Shown piece after piece: positions 1 through 6,917 of a stretch of 33,817 nucleotides of DNA. Source of the DNA: JBKXSZ01 sp047017005 (GTDB lineage: Bacteria; Bacillota; Clostridia; TANB77; CAG-508); contig JBKXSZ010000016.1 in assembly GCA_047017005.1 (NCBI GenBank), forward strand, positions 1 to 33,817. The letters run 5' to 3'. The stretch's first letter is position 1, and each line of letters starts with the position of its first letter. Under the pieces are notes generated by a model. The model saw only the letters and a list, made by a program, of their open reading frames with translations. It did not search any database and was not told the DNA's origin. Both the position numbers and the translations under genes were made by a program.

Positions 1-692
1 TCTAAAAGCAAAATAAAATCATCCATATAACGTACATAATATTTTATGCGCAATTCATGTTTTATATATTGGTCTAGTTCATTTAGATAAATATTAGCAA
101 AAAATTGAGAAGTATAGTTTCCAATAGGAATACCTAGACTTCTACCATTTCGATTATCTTCTAACAAATGATAAGTAAAGCGAAGTAATGCTTTATCTCC
201 AATATGCTTTTTTAATATCTCAAATAAAACAGAGCGGTCAATACTATAGAAAAATTTGCGAATATCACATTTTAAAACCCAAAAATCCTCTTTTTTTCGA
301 TGATAAATTTGCATATAGTGCTGAACGGCATCTACAGCATGGTGAGTACCTCTATCTGGAATACATGCATAAGTATCTTTAATAAATTTAGGAAGAATAT
401 ATGGTTTTATAAATTCTTCTACATACCATTGATGTACAATCCTATCTACGTAAGGAAGCGATTCAATTTCTCTTTTTTTAGGTTCTAAAATAATAAAAGA
501 ACGATAAGCTCCAATATGATAGGTACCATTTCGAAGTTGATTCAACAAATTAGTTAAATTATTTTCTAAATTCATTTCAAATTGAATCACATTATTCTTG
601 GTAGCTTTCCCTTTTCGAGCTCGTTGATGAGCTGCTAATAATTTCTCAAAAGTAAGATTCTCATAAAAAATTTTTTTTATTTTGTGAGGCAT
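1..692 (-). CDS. DGR-type reverse transcriptase (N-terminal 230 residues; cut by window edge)
   Basis: Reverse transcriptase of a diversity-generating retroelement. It would copy a template-repeat RNA with adenine-directed errors so that the cDNA can replace a variable repeat in a target gene. The reading frame stays open from the ATG at 692 to the left edge. Visible RT motifs are a basic N-terminal segment, LPYVDRIVHQW at residues 79-89, KCDIRKFFYSID at 141-152 (palm Asp), GIPIGNYTSQFFAN at 187-200 and YMDD at 222-225. The SQ in the fourth motif, where most group II and retron enzymes have SP, is the hallmark of DGR enzymes. The start overlaps the end of avd by 16 nt and has an AGGAGG site inside avd, so the two are probably translationally coupled. 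The remaining palm, thumb and C-terminus lie outside the window. Family call is confident, mainly because Avd and MSL sit directly upstream. Confidence 0.9.
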   Translation of the reverse strand, partial: MPHKIKKIFYENLTFEKLLAAHQRARKGKATKNNVIQFEMNLENNLTNLLNQLRNGTYHIGAYRSFIILEPKKREIESLPYVDRIVHQWYVEEFIKPYILPKFIKDTYACIPDRGTHHAVDAVQHYMQIYHRKKEDFWVLKCDIRKFFYSIDRSVLFEILKKHIGDKALLRFTYHLLEDNRNGRSLGIPIGNYTSQFFANIYLNELDQYIKHELRIKYYVRYMDDFILLL

Positions 693-1090
693 GATTTAAT
701 CCAACCTCCTAGCATATTACAAATATCAGTTATCTTTTGAGACCAAGTTTCATAGTTTTGCTTCGTAATATAGCGATATTTATAAGCAAGCCTCAGAAAT
801 ATTTTTTGTAAATTTAAATCTACATCTAAATTATTCAAATATACCAATTTATTCTTTTTATAATATTCCTTATAAGCATACATTAAATTACGAAGTCCAC
901 TATACATACTATTTTTCGTTTCATTTACTAAAGCAAATTTTTCACACTTGGGATATTTCTTTAATAAGTCATTTGTGTAATAAATTAAATCAAGATACTT
1001 TTGATACAAAATAAGATTATCTTTTGGGTCCTCTTTTCTTACAGAAGAATTAACACTAGAAGAACCAACGTGAACATTTCCTGAATTCAT
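677..1090 (-). CDS. avd: Avd-like four-helix-bundle DGR accessory protein
   Basis: Accessory variability determinant of a DGR. In characterised DGRs Avd forms a positively charged pentameric four-helix barrel that binds the RT and the template RNA and is needed for mutagenic retrohoming. This 137-residue protein has an extra polar N-terminus of about 25 residues, then a helical core. Recognisable family features are a helix ending KKYPKCEKFAL (about residues 44-54), a middle helix starting VNETKNSMYSGLRNLMYAYK, LNLQKIFLRLAYKYRYIT, and a C-terminal LGGWIKS close to the stop. It lies 3 nt after the MSL gene and overlaps the RT start by 16 nt, so the three genes form one unit. The classic position of the template repeat, between avd and RT, is absent because the genes overlap. 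Confidence 0.88.
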   Translation of the reverse strand: MNSGNVHVGSSSVNSSVRKEDPKDNLILYQKYLDLIYYTNDLLKKYPKCEKFALVNETKNSMYSGLRNLMYAYKEYYKKNKLVYLNNLDVDLNLQKIFLRLAYKYRYITKQNYETWSQKITDICNMLGGWIKSCLTK

Positions 1091-1093
1091 CCT

Positions 1094-1522
1094 TTATTCC
1101 TCCTTTGTTGAAAATGCAGGATAGATTTGTTTTAGTTGGTTAGAATATTGATAGAGTAAATCAAAAGCTTCTTTAAAAGTAGTATTATCAAAGTCAATTG
1201 TTATGATCTTTTCAACAATTTGTTTCAATTTTTGGTTATTTAAATAATCAGAATAATTCTCAATTTTATCGTAATTGGTATCAACAATATAAAAATCTAA
1301 ATTATTTGCTTGTAATAGGGAGATATAGTGTTCTAAACGAGAAATAGGAAAGCCACATTTTATAACTTCCTCATTAAGATTGGTTAATTTTAAACCTAAA
1401 GCCTCGGATAATAATTCGGCATCTTCTGCTAGGCTGATATAAAAAATACCACTTTTGAATAAATAAACTTTTTTTGAATCTTTCTTTTTTAATTCTGTAT
1501 ATTTTGTATATAATTTGCTCAA
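1094..1522 (-). CDS. MutS-domain-I-like DGR accessory protein (MSL)
   Basis: A 142-residue protein whose first 85 or so residues resemble the N-terminal mismatch-recognition domain of MutS. It shows an initial YTKYTELKKK helix, a VYLFKSGIFYISLAEDAELL segment matching the MutS pattern in which the protein emits a short strand, then F-x-E and a helix, then LGLKLT, CGFPISRLEHYISLL and NNLDFYIVD. The usual MutS FxE stacking motif reads GIFYISL here, so the mismatch-wedging Phe is kept but the Glu is not. The ATPase and clamp domains are absent and residues 95-142 are an unassigned helical tail. The start is TTG at 1522, chosen because a GGAGGTG site lies 8 nt upstream. MutS-like small proteins are one of the accessory types reported in surveys of DGRs, and the position as first gene before avd fits. 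What it does in retrohoming is not known to me. Confidence 0.72.
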   Translation of the reverse strand: MSKLYTKYTELKKKDSKKVYLFKSGIFYISLAEDAELLSEALGLKLTNLNEEVIKCGFPISRLEHYISLLQANNLDFYIVDTNYDKIENYSDYLNNQKLKQIVEKIITIDFDNTTFKEAFDLLYQYSNQLKQIYPAFSTKEE

Positions 1523-1597
1523 AATAATAACACCTCCAAGATATAACGAATGGGAAAAATATTGCTAAAAAATCATCTATCTTAAAAAATAGACGAA

Positions 1598-1627
1598 ATT
1601 ATACTAAAATAGACAAAAAAATTGAAA
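1598..1627 (-). promoter_or_regulatory. Candidate promoter of the MSL-avd-RT unit
   Basis: On the minus strand a perfect TATAAT (1598-1603) lies 18 bp from TTTCAA (1622-1627), about 75 bp upstream of the MSL start. Two direct copies of AAATAGAC on the plus strand (1587-1594 and 1607-1614) straddle the -10 box exactly 20 bp apart, which would suit a regulator contacting one face of the helix. The -35 box is weak. Confidence 0.45.
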
Positions 1628-1753
1628 AAATATCATTTCCCAATATTTTACATCATAAAACGACAAAAGCATTATAGCTGAAAAGAATTGGAAAGTAAAG
1701 AAATCAGCGGTATATAAATAATCTTGTATGCATAATACAAAATCTTGTTCTAA

Positions 1754-1781
1754 TTGACTAAAAAGCTTGCTAGACTATAAG
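1754..1781 (+). promoter_or_regulatory. Promoter of the XRE regulator gene
   Basis: TTGACT (1754-1759) and TATAAG (1776-1781) are 16 bp apart, directly ahead of a GGTGAGG ribosome binding site and the ATG at 1796. The leader would be only about 8 nt long. It points away from the DGR promoter, making the 1523-1795 gap a divergent control region. Confidence 0.55.
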
Positions 1782-1795
1782 AGGCAGGTGAGGAA

Positions 1796-2185
1796 ATGAT
1801 AAAAAGGGAAAAAAATAAAAAACAAAGAGATGTTATTATCGGATACAGAATTAGACAATTAAGAATAAAAAAAGGAGATACACAGAATAAAATTGCAGAA
1901 CAGTTAAGTGTATCACCACAACACTATGGTACTTTAGAAAGAGGAGTAAATCCTTGCTCTTTGGATAATCTTATTAAGATATGTAATATTTATCATGTCT
2001 CTATTAGCGACTTAATTGGAGACTTAATTATGGAGGGAAAAGAAAAGCAGACAAGTGAGATGGAAAAAATAACTTCTATGATAAATAACTTATCTGCCGA
2101 CCATAAAGATACTATTTTAGCATTATTAAATTATTTAACAGAAAAAGAAAAAATAGCAAAAACAGATAAAAAAACAAAAAGATAA
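1796..2185 (+). CDS. XRE-family helix-turn-helix transcriptional regulator
   Basis: A 129-residue DNA-binding protein. Residues 16-70 are a Cro/C1-type HTH domain: GYRIRQLRIKKGDTQNKIAE, then VSPQHYGTLERGVNPCSLDNL as recognition helix and turn, then NIYHVSISDLIGD. A highly charged helical tail of about 50 residues follows (KITSMINNLSADHKDTILAL and a Lys-rich end), of the kind seen in clostridial XRE regulators that dimerise through the C-terminus. It is divergent from the DGR unit and shares its 273-bp upstream region, so it may control the DGR, its own gene, or the GH18 gene downstream. That link is inference from position only. An AT-rich sequence with a lysine-rich C-terminus makes the stop at 2183 the plausible end. 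Confidence 0.85.
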   Translation: MIKREKNKKQRDVIIGYRIRQLRIKKGDTQNKIAEQLSVSPQHYGTLERGVNPCSLDNLIKICNIYHVSISDLIGDLIMEGKEKQTSEMEKITSMINNLSADHKDTILALLNYLTEKEKIAKTDKKTKR

Positions 2186-2351
2186 AATATAAAAAGAAAA
2201 CGGAAAATAATAAAAAAAGGGGAGAGCAATAAGCTTTTCTCTTTTTTTAAAAAGAAAAAAAAGAAAATAAAAAGATTTTTGTCGATAAATATTCCCTATC
2301 AAATTGATTTATGATATAGTAAAAAAGAACAAAAAAAGAAGGAGATTTCAA

Positions 2352-4040
2352 ATGAGAAAAAGAGAAAAAAAGAGAAATAAAACAATATATAAAATCATCA
2401 CAATTATAGTATTAGTAGTGTTAGCTGTGTTTGTCATATCGATTGCACCAGATTATATAAGAGATGACATTAAAGATAAAACAAACTTAGTTATCAATAA
2501 TAAAAATGTAACAGCAAATCTAAAAAATGATATTTATATAGATGATAATGATGTTATTTATTTATCAGAAAAAGATATTGAAAACTATTTTGATAAATAT
2601 CTATATTACGATGAGCAGTATAACCAAATGATAACAACATATGAAAAAAAGGTGGCAACTATTTCATTATCGGAAAATAAAAAGAGTGTTAACGGAACAG
2701 AGGATGCAATAAATGGTAAAGTAATTGAAAAAGATGAAGTTAAATATTTACCTTTCTCGGAATTAAAAGATGTATATAATATGGATTTAACTTATGTAAA
2801 AGAAAAGAACACCGTTATTGTAGATTCTTTAGAAAAAGATTTAATAAAAGTAGATGCTGCCCAAGATTTAAGTATAAAATATAAGCCAAAAGCTTTATCT
2901 AGAACAGTAGCAAAAGTAAATAAAGGTGAAAAATTAGTTTTTGCGGGAGATGCAAAAGATGGATGGGCTAAAGTAAGAACATTAGATGGTACTGTGGGAT
3001 TTGTGAAAGCAAAAGATTTAGCTAATAAGACGTATATTCGAAATGAACTAGTAGAAGAAAAACAAATAACAGGAAAAGTAAATCTTGTTTGGGATTATTT
3101 CTCTCGTTATGGAAAAGCACCAAATCGTAATGGAACTTCTATTGATGGAGTAAATGTCGTATCACCAGCTTTCTTTTCATTAATAAAAGATGGAGATGGA
3201 AGTATTCGAAACAATATAGGCTTACAAGGAGAAGAATATATCAATTGGGCAAAATCAAAAGGATATAAAGTATGGGCTATGGTTTCCAATACAGAGGAAA
3301 CGGGAATGATGGATACTACTTCTAAAATTATGAATGATTATCAACTAAGAACAAAATTAATTAATAACATTATAAGTAATGTTGTAAAATATAACCTAGA
3401 TGGTGTCAATATTGACTTTGAAAATATGAAAGAAGAAGACAAAGATATGTACTCTCGTTTTATCATTGAACTAGAGCCACGATTAAAAGAAATTGGAAAA
3501 GTGTTAACAGTAGATGTAACAGCACCAGATGGAGCTCCAACATGGTCTTTATGTTTTGACAGAAACGTAATAGGAGATGTGGCAGACTATATTGTATTTA
3601 TGGCATATGACCAGTATGGTTCTTCTACTAATAAAATAGGAACAACGGCCGGGTTCAATTGGGTACAAACAAACTTAAAAAAATTTACAGAAACAGAAGT
3701 AATTCCATCTGAAAAAATCATATTAGGTGTTCCATTATACACCAGACTTTGGAAAGAAACACAAGAAGGAAAGATAACTTCAACAGTAGTTAATATGAAA
3801 GATATTGATGCTAAACTAGGAGAAAATATAAAAAACAAAGTATGGAAAGATGAGTTAAAACAAAATTATGTAGAATACACAAACGGAACAGATATATACC
3901 GCATGTGGATAGAAGATATAGATTCTTTAAAAGCAAAATTATCATTAATAAAAGAAAAGAACTTAGGGGGTGTTGCTTCTTGGTCAAAAGATAGAGAACC
4001 AGAGGAAGTATGGCCAACTATTAAAGAAGCTCTTCAATAG
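2352..4040 (+). CDS. Membrane-anchored GH18 glycoside hydrolase with SH3 domain
   Basis: A 562-residue exported glycosidase likely acting on peptidoglycan or spore-cortex sugars. The start is ATG 2352, preceded by GAAGGAG; the longer frame from 2304 lacks a site. Residues 1-13 are basic and 14-32 form a membrane anchor. Residues about 40-180 resemble the copper-amine-oxidase N-terminal-like repeat used by clostridial wall proteins (NNKNVTANLKNDIYIDDNDV, then YLSEKDIENYF and KYLPFSELKD). About 185-245 is a bacterial SH3 domain (VNKGEKLVFAGDAKDGWAKV). From about 255 to the end is a GH18 barrel with the catalytic strand DGVNIDFE at 350-357, E357 being the acid/base. The third Asp of the DGxDxDxE motif is Asn, as is common in spore-associated GH18 proteins. 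FMAYDQYG and GGVASWS are further GH18 strands. A hairpin terminator follows. Substrate is inferred. Confidence 0.85.
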   Translation: MRKREKKRNKTIYKIITIIVLVVLAVFVISIAPDYIRDDIKDKTNLVINNKNVTANLKNDIYIDDNDVIYLSEKDIENYFDKYLYYDEQYNQMITTYEKKVATISLSENKKSVNGTEDAINGKVIEKDEVKYLPFSELKDVYNMDLTYVKEKNTVIVDSLEKDLIKVDAAQDLSIKYKPKALSRTVAKVNKGEKLVFAGDAKDGWAKVRTLDGTVGFVKAKDLANKTYIRNELVEEKQITGKVNLVWDYFSRYGKAPNRNGTSIDGVNVVSPAFFSLIKDGDGSIRNNIGLQGEEYINWAKSKGYKVWAMVSNTEETGMMDTTSKIMNDYQLRTKLINNIISNVVKYNLDGVNIDFENMKEEDKDMYSRFIIELEPRLKEIGKVLTVDVTAPDGAPTWSLCFDRNVIGDVADYIVFMAYDQYGSSTNKIGTTAGFNWVQTNLKKFTETEVIPSEKIILGVPLYTRLWKETQEGKITSTVVNMKDIDAKLGENIKNKVWKDELKQNYVEYTNGTDIYRMWIEDIDSLKAKLSLIKEKNLGGVASWSKDREPEEVWPTIKEALQ

Positions 4041-4054
4041 AAAAAAATAAAAGG

Positions 4055-4090
4055 AAAAGGTAGATAGTATGATATATCTACCTTTTTTCT
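4055..4090 (+). terminator. Rho-independent terminator after the GH18 gene
   Basis: A 12-bp stem with arms AAAAGGTAGATA (4055-4066) and TATCTACCTTTT (4075-4086) and an 8-nt loop runs into a T tract. It also stands at the 3' side of the convergent HAD-Nudix gene. Confidence 0.85.
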
Positions 4091-4139
4091 TCAGGAAGAT
4101 TACACTTAGCAAGCTAATCCGAATACCCATGTTTAAGGT

Positions 4140-5198
4140 CTAATCAAATTCAACTTCCCATTCTTTATTTTGAAAGGCTTTAAAACACATTATTATTTGT
4201 TCTTTTGTATTCTTATCTTCAGCAAGCGTTGGTAAATCATTAAGTTCAAAAAAGTCAAAACCAACTGTTTCGATATTTTCTCTAAAACTACCACCAATTA
4301 TTTCGCAAAGAACAAATACTTTGCATACTCCATAGGCATATTTAGGTTTATTGTGTTTGTTTCTATCGTGTATCGCAATTATCTTTTTTGCTGTTACATC
4401 TAATCCAGACTCTTCTCGGACCTCTTTTTCAGTGTTACTCTTGATAGTTTCTAATACATCAACCCGCAATCTTTTGTATCGCTCTATGTCATATGCATCT
4501 TTTGAGTAAGTTAAACCACATTGTGATAAACTTTGAATTTCCATAGCCCACTTTAACCATGGTTCTGTCAATTCTGTATTATTCTGTAAGGATAAAAGTA
4601 AATCAATTGGTTCAGATAAATAGTAGGTAGCTTGTATTTCACTTTTTGCACCCCATTGTGCCAATGCAAAGTCAATATTTGCTTTATTTGCACATTCTTT
4701 ATCATATTTACTATCGCCTATGTACAAAATCTCATTATGCTTTGCGTGAGACAATTCCATATATTTATATAAAGGTTCAGGGTGTGGTTTATGATTTACA
4801 GTATCATCAGCACAAATAATAACATCAAATAAATCAGTTACTTGAAAACGATTGAAGTCATGTTCAAATTCTGATTTTGTTTTTGATGTAACAATTCCCA
4901 ATGTATAACCCTTAGAAACAAGTTTTTCTAAGGTATACTTCATTCCTTCAAAAAGGGAAATGCTGTCTTTATATTTTTGCATTTTTACGTCCCAAACCTT
5001 AAGAGCAAGAGAAATGTTTGGAACATTTAATTTCTTTAAAGCGTCTGCTCCTGTAATCCCTAATGCAAATGTCATCTCTTCTAGGGATAAATCATAATTG
5101 CACAATTCCTTTAATGTATCTTGTAGAGAATGCAAAACAGCATATTCTGTATCTAACAACGTTCCATCAATATCAAAAACGATATTCTTATACTGCAT
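4140..5198 (-). CDS. HAD phosphatase fused to a truncated Nudix domain
   Basis: A 352-residue two-part protein. Residues 1-205 are a HAD-IA phosphatase: FDIDGTLLD at 8-16 carries the nucleophile Asp9 and acid Asp11, IVTSKTK at 102-108 is motif II, KPHP at 137-140 supplies the motif III Lys, and YIGDSKYD at 159-166 is motif IV. Residues about 212-352 belong to a Nudix family that normally has an N-terminal EPWLKWAMEIQS helix region. Here ERYKRLR (239-245) runs straight into VDVLETIKSNTEKEVREESG (246-265), which is the second half of a Nudix box. The stretch that should hold the first Nudix strands and the GG of the box is missing, apparently by an in-frame deletion of roughly 55-60 codons around 4463. 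The HAD half looks intact; the Nudix half should be inactive. GGAG precedes the ATG. Confidence 0.85.
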   Translation of the reverse strand: MQYKNIVFDIDGTLLDTEYAVLHSLQDTLKELCNYDLSLEEMTFALGITGADALKKLNVPNISLALKVWDVKMQKYKDSISLFEGMKYTLEKLVSKGYTLGIVTSKTKSEFEHDFNRFQVTDLFDVIICADDTVNHKPHPEPLYKYMELSHAKHNEILYIGDSKYDKECANKANIDFALAQWGAKSEIQATYYLSEPIDLLLSLQNNTELTEPWLKWAMEIQSLSQCGLTYSKDAYDIERYKRLRVDVLETIKSNTEKEVREESGLDVTAKKIIAIHDRNKHNKPKYAYGVCKVFVLCEIIGGSFRENIETVGFDFFELNDLPTLAEDKNTKEQIIMCFKAFQNKEWEVEFD

Positions 5199-5228
5199 AA
5201 ATAATCAGCTCCTTTAATTTAATTTTGT

Positions 5229-5255
5229 CTAATAAATTATACCATAATTTATTAG
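5229..5255. promoter_or_regulatory. Palindrome over the HAD-Nudix promoter
   Basis: A perfect inverted repeat with 12-bp arms (CTAATAAATTAT and its complement) around a 3-nt centre. On the minus strand the repeat contains GGTATAAT, so it covers the likely -10 box of the HAD-Nudix gene about 30 bp upstream of its ATG. It has no T tract beyond it, so an operator is more likely than a terminator. Confidence 0.5.
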
Positions 5256-5408
5256 GTGGTTATTTCTTTTCTACATTGGTAATAGAAAATCATACTTTGA
5301 AGTGCCAATCTATGACTGCCTGTTTATATATAAAAATGAGAGGAGGAAGAAAAGCATAAAACAAATAGGAAGTCCATATAATGTAACACAAGAAAAGAAG
5401 GTGAAGAA

Positions 5409-6443
5409 ATGGAAGAGGTATGGTATTTAAAAAGAATAGAAACAAAGGAAGAATTCCAAAAGAGATTCCAAGTTAATAAAAATAATAGGTTTTTAAAAAG
5501 AATGTATTTACCTTATTTATTAAAAAGAAAGCCATATAAAATAGAAATACAGCAAGGGAAAAAAATTATATATCTATATTTAGAAAATGAAGATATACAT
5601 AAAAGTAGAGATAACAAACACAATAAGCAAGAAGTTATAACAAAAAAAGAGGAAAAAAATATAAAAAGACAAGCTGGAAGAAAGAGAAAAACCATACAAA
5701 AAATAGAGAAGCTATTAGTAGATAAAGAAGTAAAAAATGTAGTATTAGATAAAAAACTAGAAAAGGAAAATGAGGTAAGAAATTATATAGAAAGAAATAA
5801 TATTGATATACAAAATGGAAGAAGAATTCTAAAATATATGGTTTATAATATTTTAGAATATATTGCAGATATGCAAGAAATACCACTAGAATCACAAAGT
5901 ATTCATATATTAGTAAATGATAACACAAGTATAAATCAAAGTATTATTATAGAACTTGCTAGAAAATTGAAAAGAGTAGATATTGTAACAAACCATATCA
6001 AACAATTTAGAAAACTAGAAGAATATCTAGATGATAAGCTGGGAATTATGATAACCGTTGGAAACAATAAAAGAAAATGTTTAGTAAAAGAAAAATGGAT
6101 ATTAAATGTAGATTTCCCGATTGAACTAATACGCCAATATAGGGTAAATCCCAACAGCCTTTTTATTAATTTAGAAAATCCAATGTTAGAAATACCAAGT
6201 AGATTTAATGGAATTATTTTAAACTCTTATGAAATTCAAATGAAAGAAGAATTGGAAACATCATTAAAAAATATGGGATTAGATGATAATTTTGATATGC
6301 TAACTTTATATGAAAGTATTCGTATGCGAAAAGATAGCTATGAAAACATCCAAAAAGATATGGAGCAAGATGAAATAAAAATAAAGAGAATAAAAGGAAT
6401 AAATGGATATATACAAAAGAAAGATTTTGAAAGAATAAAATAA
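5409..6443 (+). CDS. Hypothetical protein, 344 aa, unrecognised
   Basis: I do not recognise this family. The frame begins at ATG 5409 with AAGGTG upstream. The N-terminal 130 residues are very rich in Lys, Arg and Glu with few hydrophobics (around residues 60-105 a linker-like run), suggesting a disordered or nucleic-acid-contacting region. From about residue 130 the protein looks folded, alternating strands and helices: GRRILKYMVYNILEYIADM, then SIHILVNDNTSINQSIIIEL, ARKLKRVDIVTNHIKQFRKL, KLGIMITVGNN and WILNVDF. The strand-helix-strand spacing from about 165 to 230 suggests a Rossmann-like core, but no clear dinucleotide-binding GxGxxG is present. No signal peptide or membrane segment is seen. 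It is the last apparently intact gene before the mobile-element island, and base composition matches its neighbours. Confidence 0.7.
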   Translation: MEEVWYLKRIETKEEFQKRFQVNKNNRFLKRMYLPYLLKRKPYKIEIQQGKKIIYLYLENEDIHKSRDNKHNKQEVITKKEEKNIKRQAGRKRKTIQKIEKLLVDKEVKNVVLDKKLEKENEVRNYIERNNIDIQNGRRILKYMVYNILEYIADMQEIPLESQSIHILVNDNTSINQSIIIELARKLKRVDIVTNHIKQFRKLEEYLDDKLGIMITVGNNKRKCLVKEKWILNVDFPIELIRQYRVNPNSLFINLENPMLEIPSRFNGIILNSYEIQMKEELETSLKNMGLDDNFDMLTLYESIRMRKDSYENIQKDMEQDEIKIKRIKGINGYIQKKDFERIK

Positions 6444-6466
6444 AAGAAAGCGGCAGAAAATAATAG

Positions 6467-6595
6467 CTAATAAGAAATAGAAAACAAAATACAAATGGAA
6501 TTATATTAGTAGCATTAGTCGTTACAATTTTGTTCTCTTATGACGAAAAATTAAAATGTAGTAATAGCAAAGGTTTCCTCCTAACAACAATTTAG
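6467..6595 (+). pseudogene. Possible remnant of a type IV prepilin-like N-terminus
   Basis: An open stretch without an ATG encodes NTNGIILVALVVTI, which resembles the prepilin cleavage and hydrophobic-helix motif (G-I-T-L-V-A-L-V-V-T-I) common in clostridial pilin-like proteins. After about 12 hydrophobic residues it turns into unrelated polar sequence and stops at 6595. It lies directly beside the left IS30 copy. I read it as a decayed fragment; the match is short, so confidence is low. Confidence 0.3.
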
Positions 6596-6627
6596 TAAAA
6601 ATAAAATTTTCACATATTTAAAAGATG

Positions 6628-6640
6628 AATTGTAAAAAAT
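6628..6640. repeat. Left target-site duplication of IS30 copy A
   Basis: AATTGTAAAAAAT, repeated exactly at 8299-8311 on the other side of the element. Confidence 0.85.
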
Positions 6641-6706
6641 CGTCAAGTGAAAAGTTAAAAGCAATTCTGTAAAGTAAATGCAATTTGTACGATTAAATGC
6701 AGTTTG

Positions 6707-6743
6707 AAAGCAATATTTTTATCTTAAAGTATTGCTTTTTTCT
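6707..6743 (+). terminator. Inward-facing terminator inside IS30 copy A
   Basis: AAAGCAATA (6707-6715) pairs with TATTGCTTT (6730-6738), followed by a T tract on the plus strand. It faces transcription entering from the flank toward the 3' end of the transposase gene, so it would block antisense read-through. The same structure is at 12965-13001 in copy B, in the opposite orientation. Confidence 0.6.
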
Positions 6744-6917
6744 AGTTTATTCTGTAAAATTAAAGTATAAATTCAAAAAAATTTGCATAACAAACAAGCC
6801 AAATTGCATTTAATTTTTTTAGGGTAAAAGTAAAAGCTATTTGACTCTAGTTGTATAGATATTTGATTGTGCAAATGTTTTTGATTATTTGTTTATCTTT
6901 TTTCAATCATAAAGATA

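Noticed and set aside
1..690. Retron or group II intron reverse transcriptase
   Set aside because: The fourth RT motif has SQ rather than SP, no intron or msr-msd structure is seen, and Avd plus MSL are directly upstream.
677..1795. Template repeat / variable repeat of the DGR inside the window
   Set aside because: The avd-RT overlap leaves no room, the gap at 1523-1795 has no repeat pair with A-specific changes, and no C-type lectin-like target gene is present.
2304..2351. Longer start for the GH18 gene
   Set aside because: No ribosome site; ATG 2352 has GGAG and gives a normal basic-then-hydrophobic anchor.
6660..6840. CRISPR-like or tandem array from repeated GCAATT / TAAAAGC units
   Set aside because: Units are short, irregular and within the IS30 end, present in both copies; they look like transposase-binding subterminal repeats.
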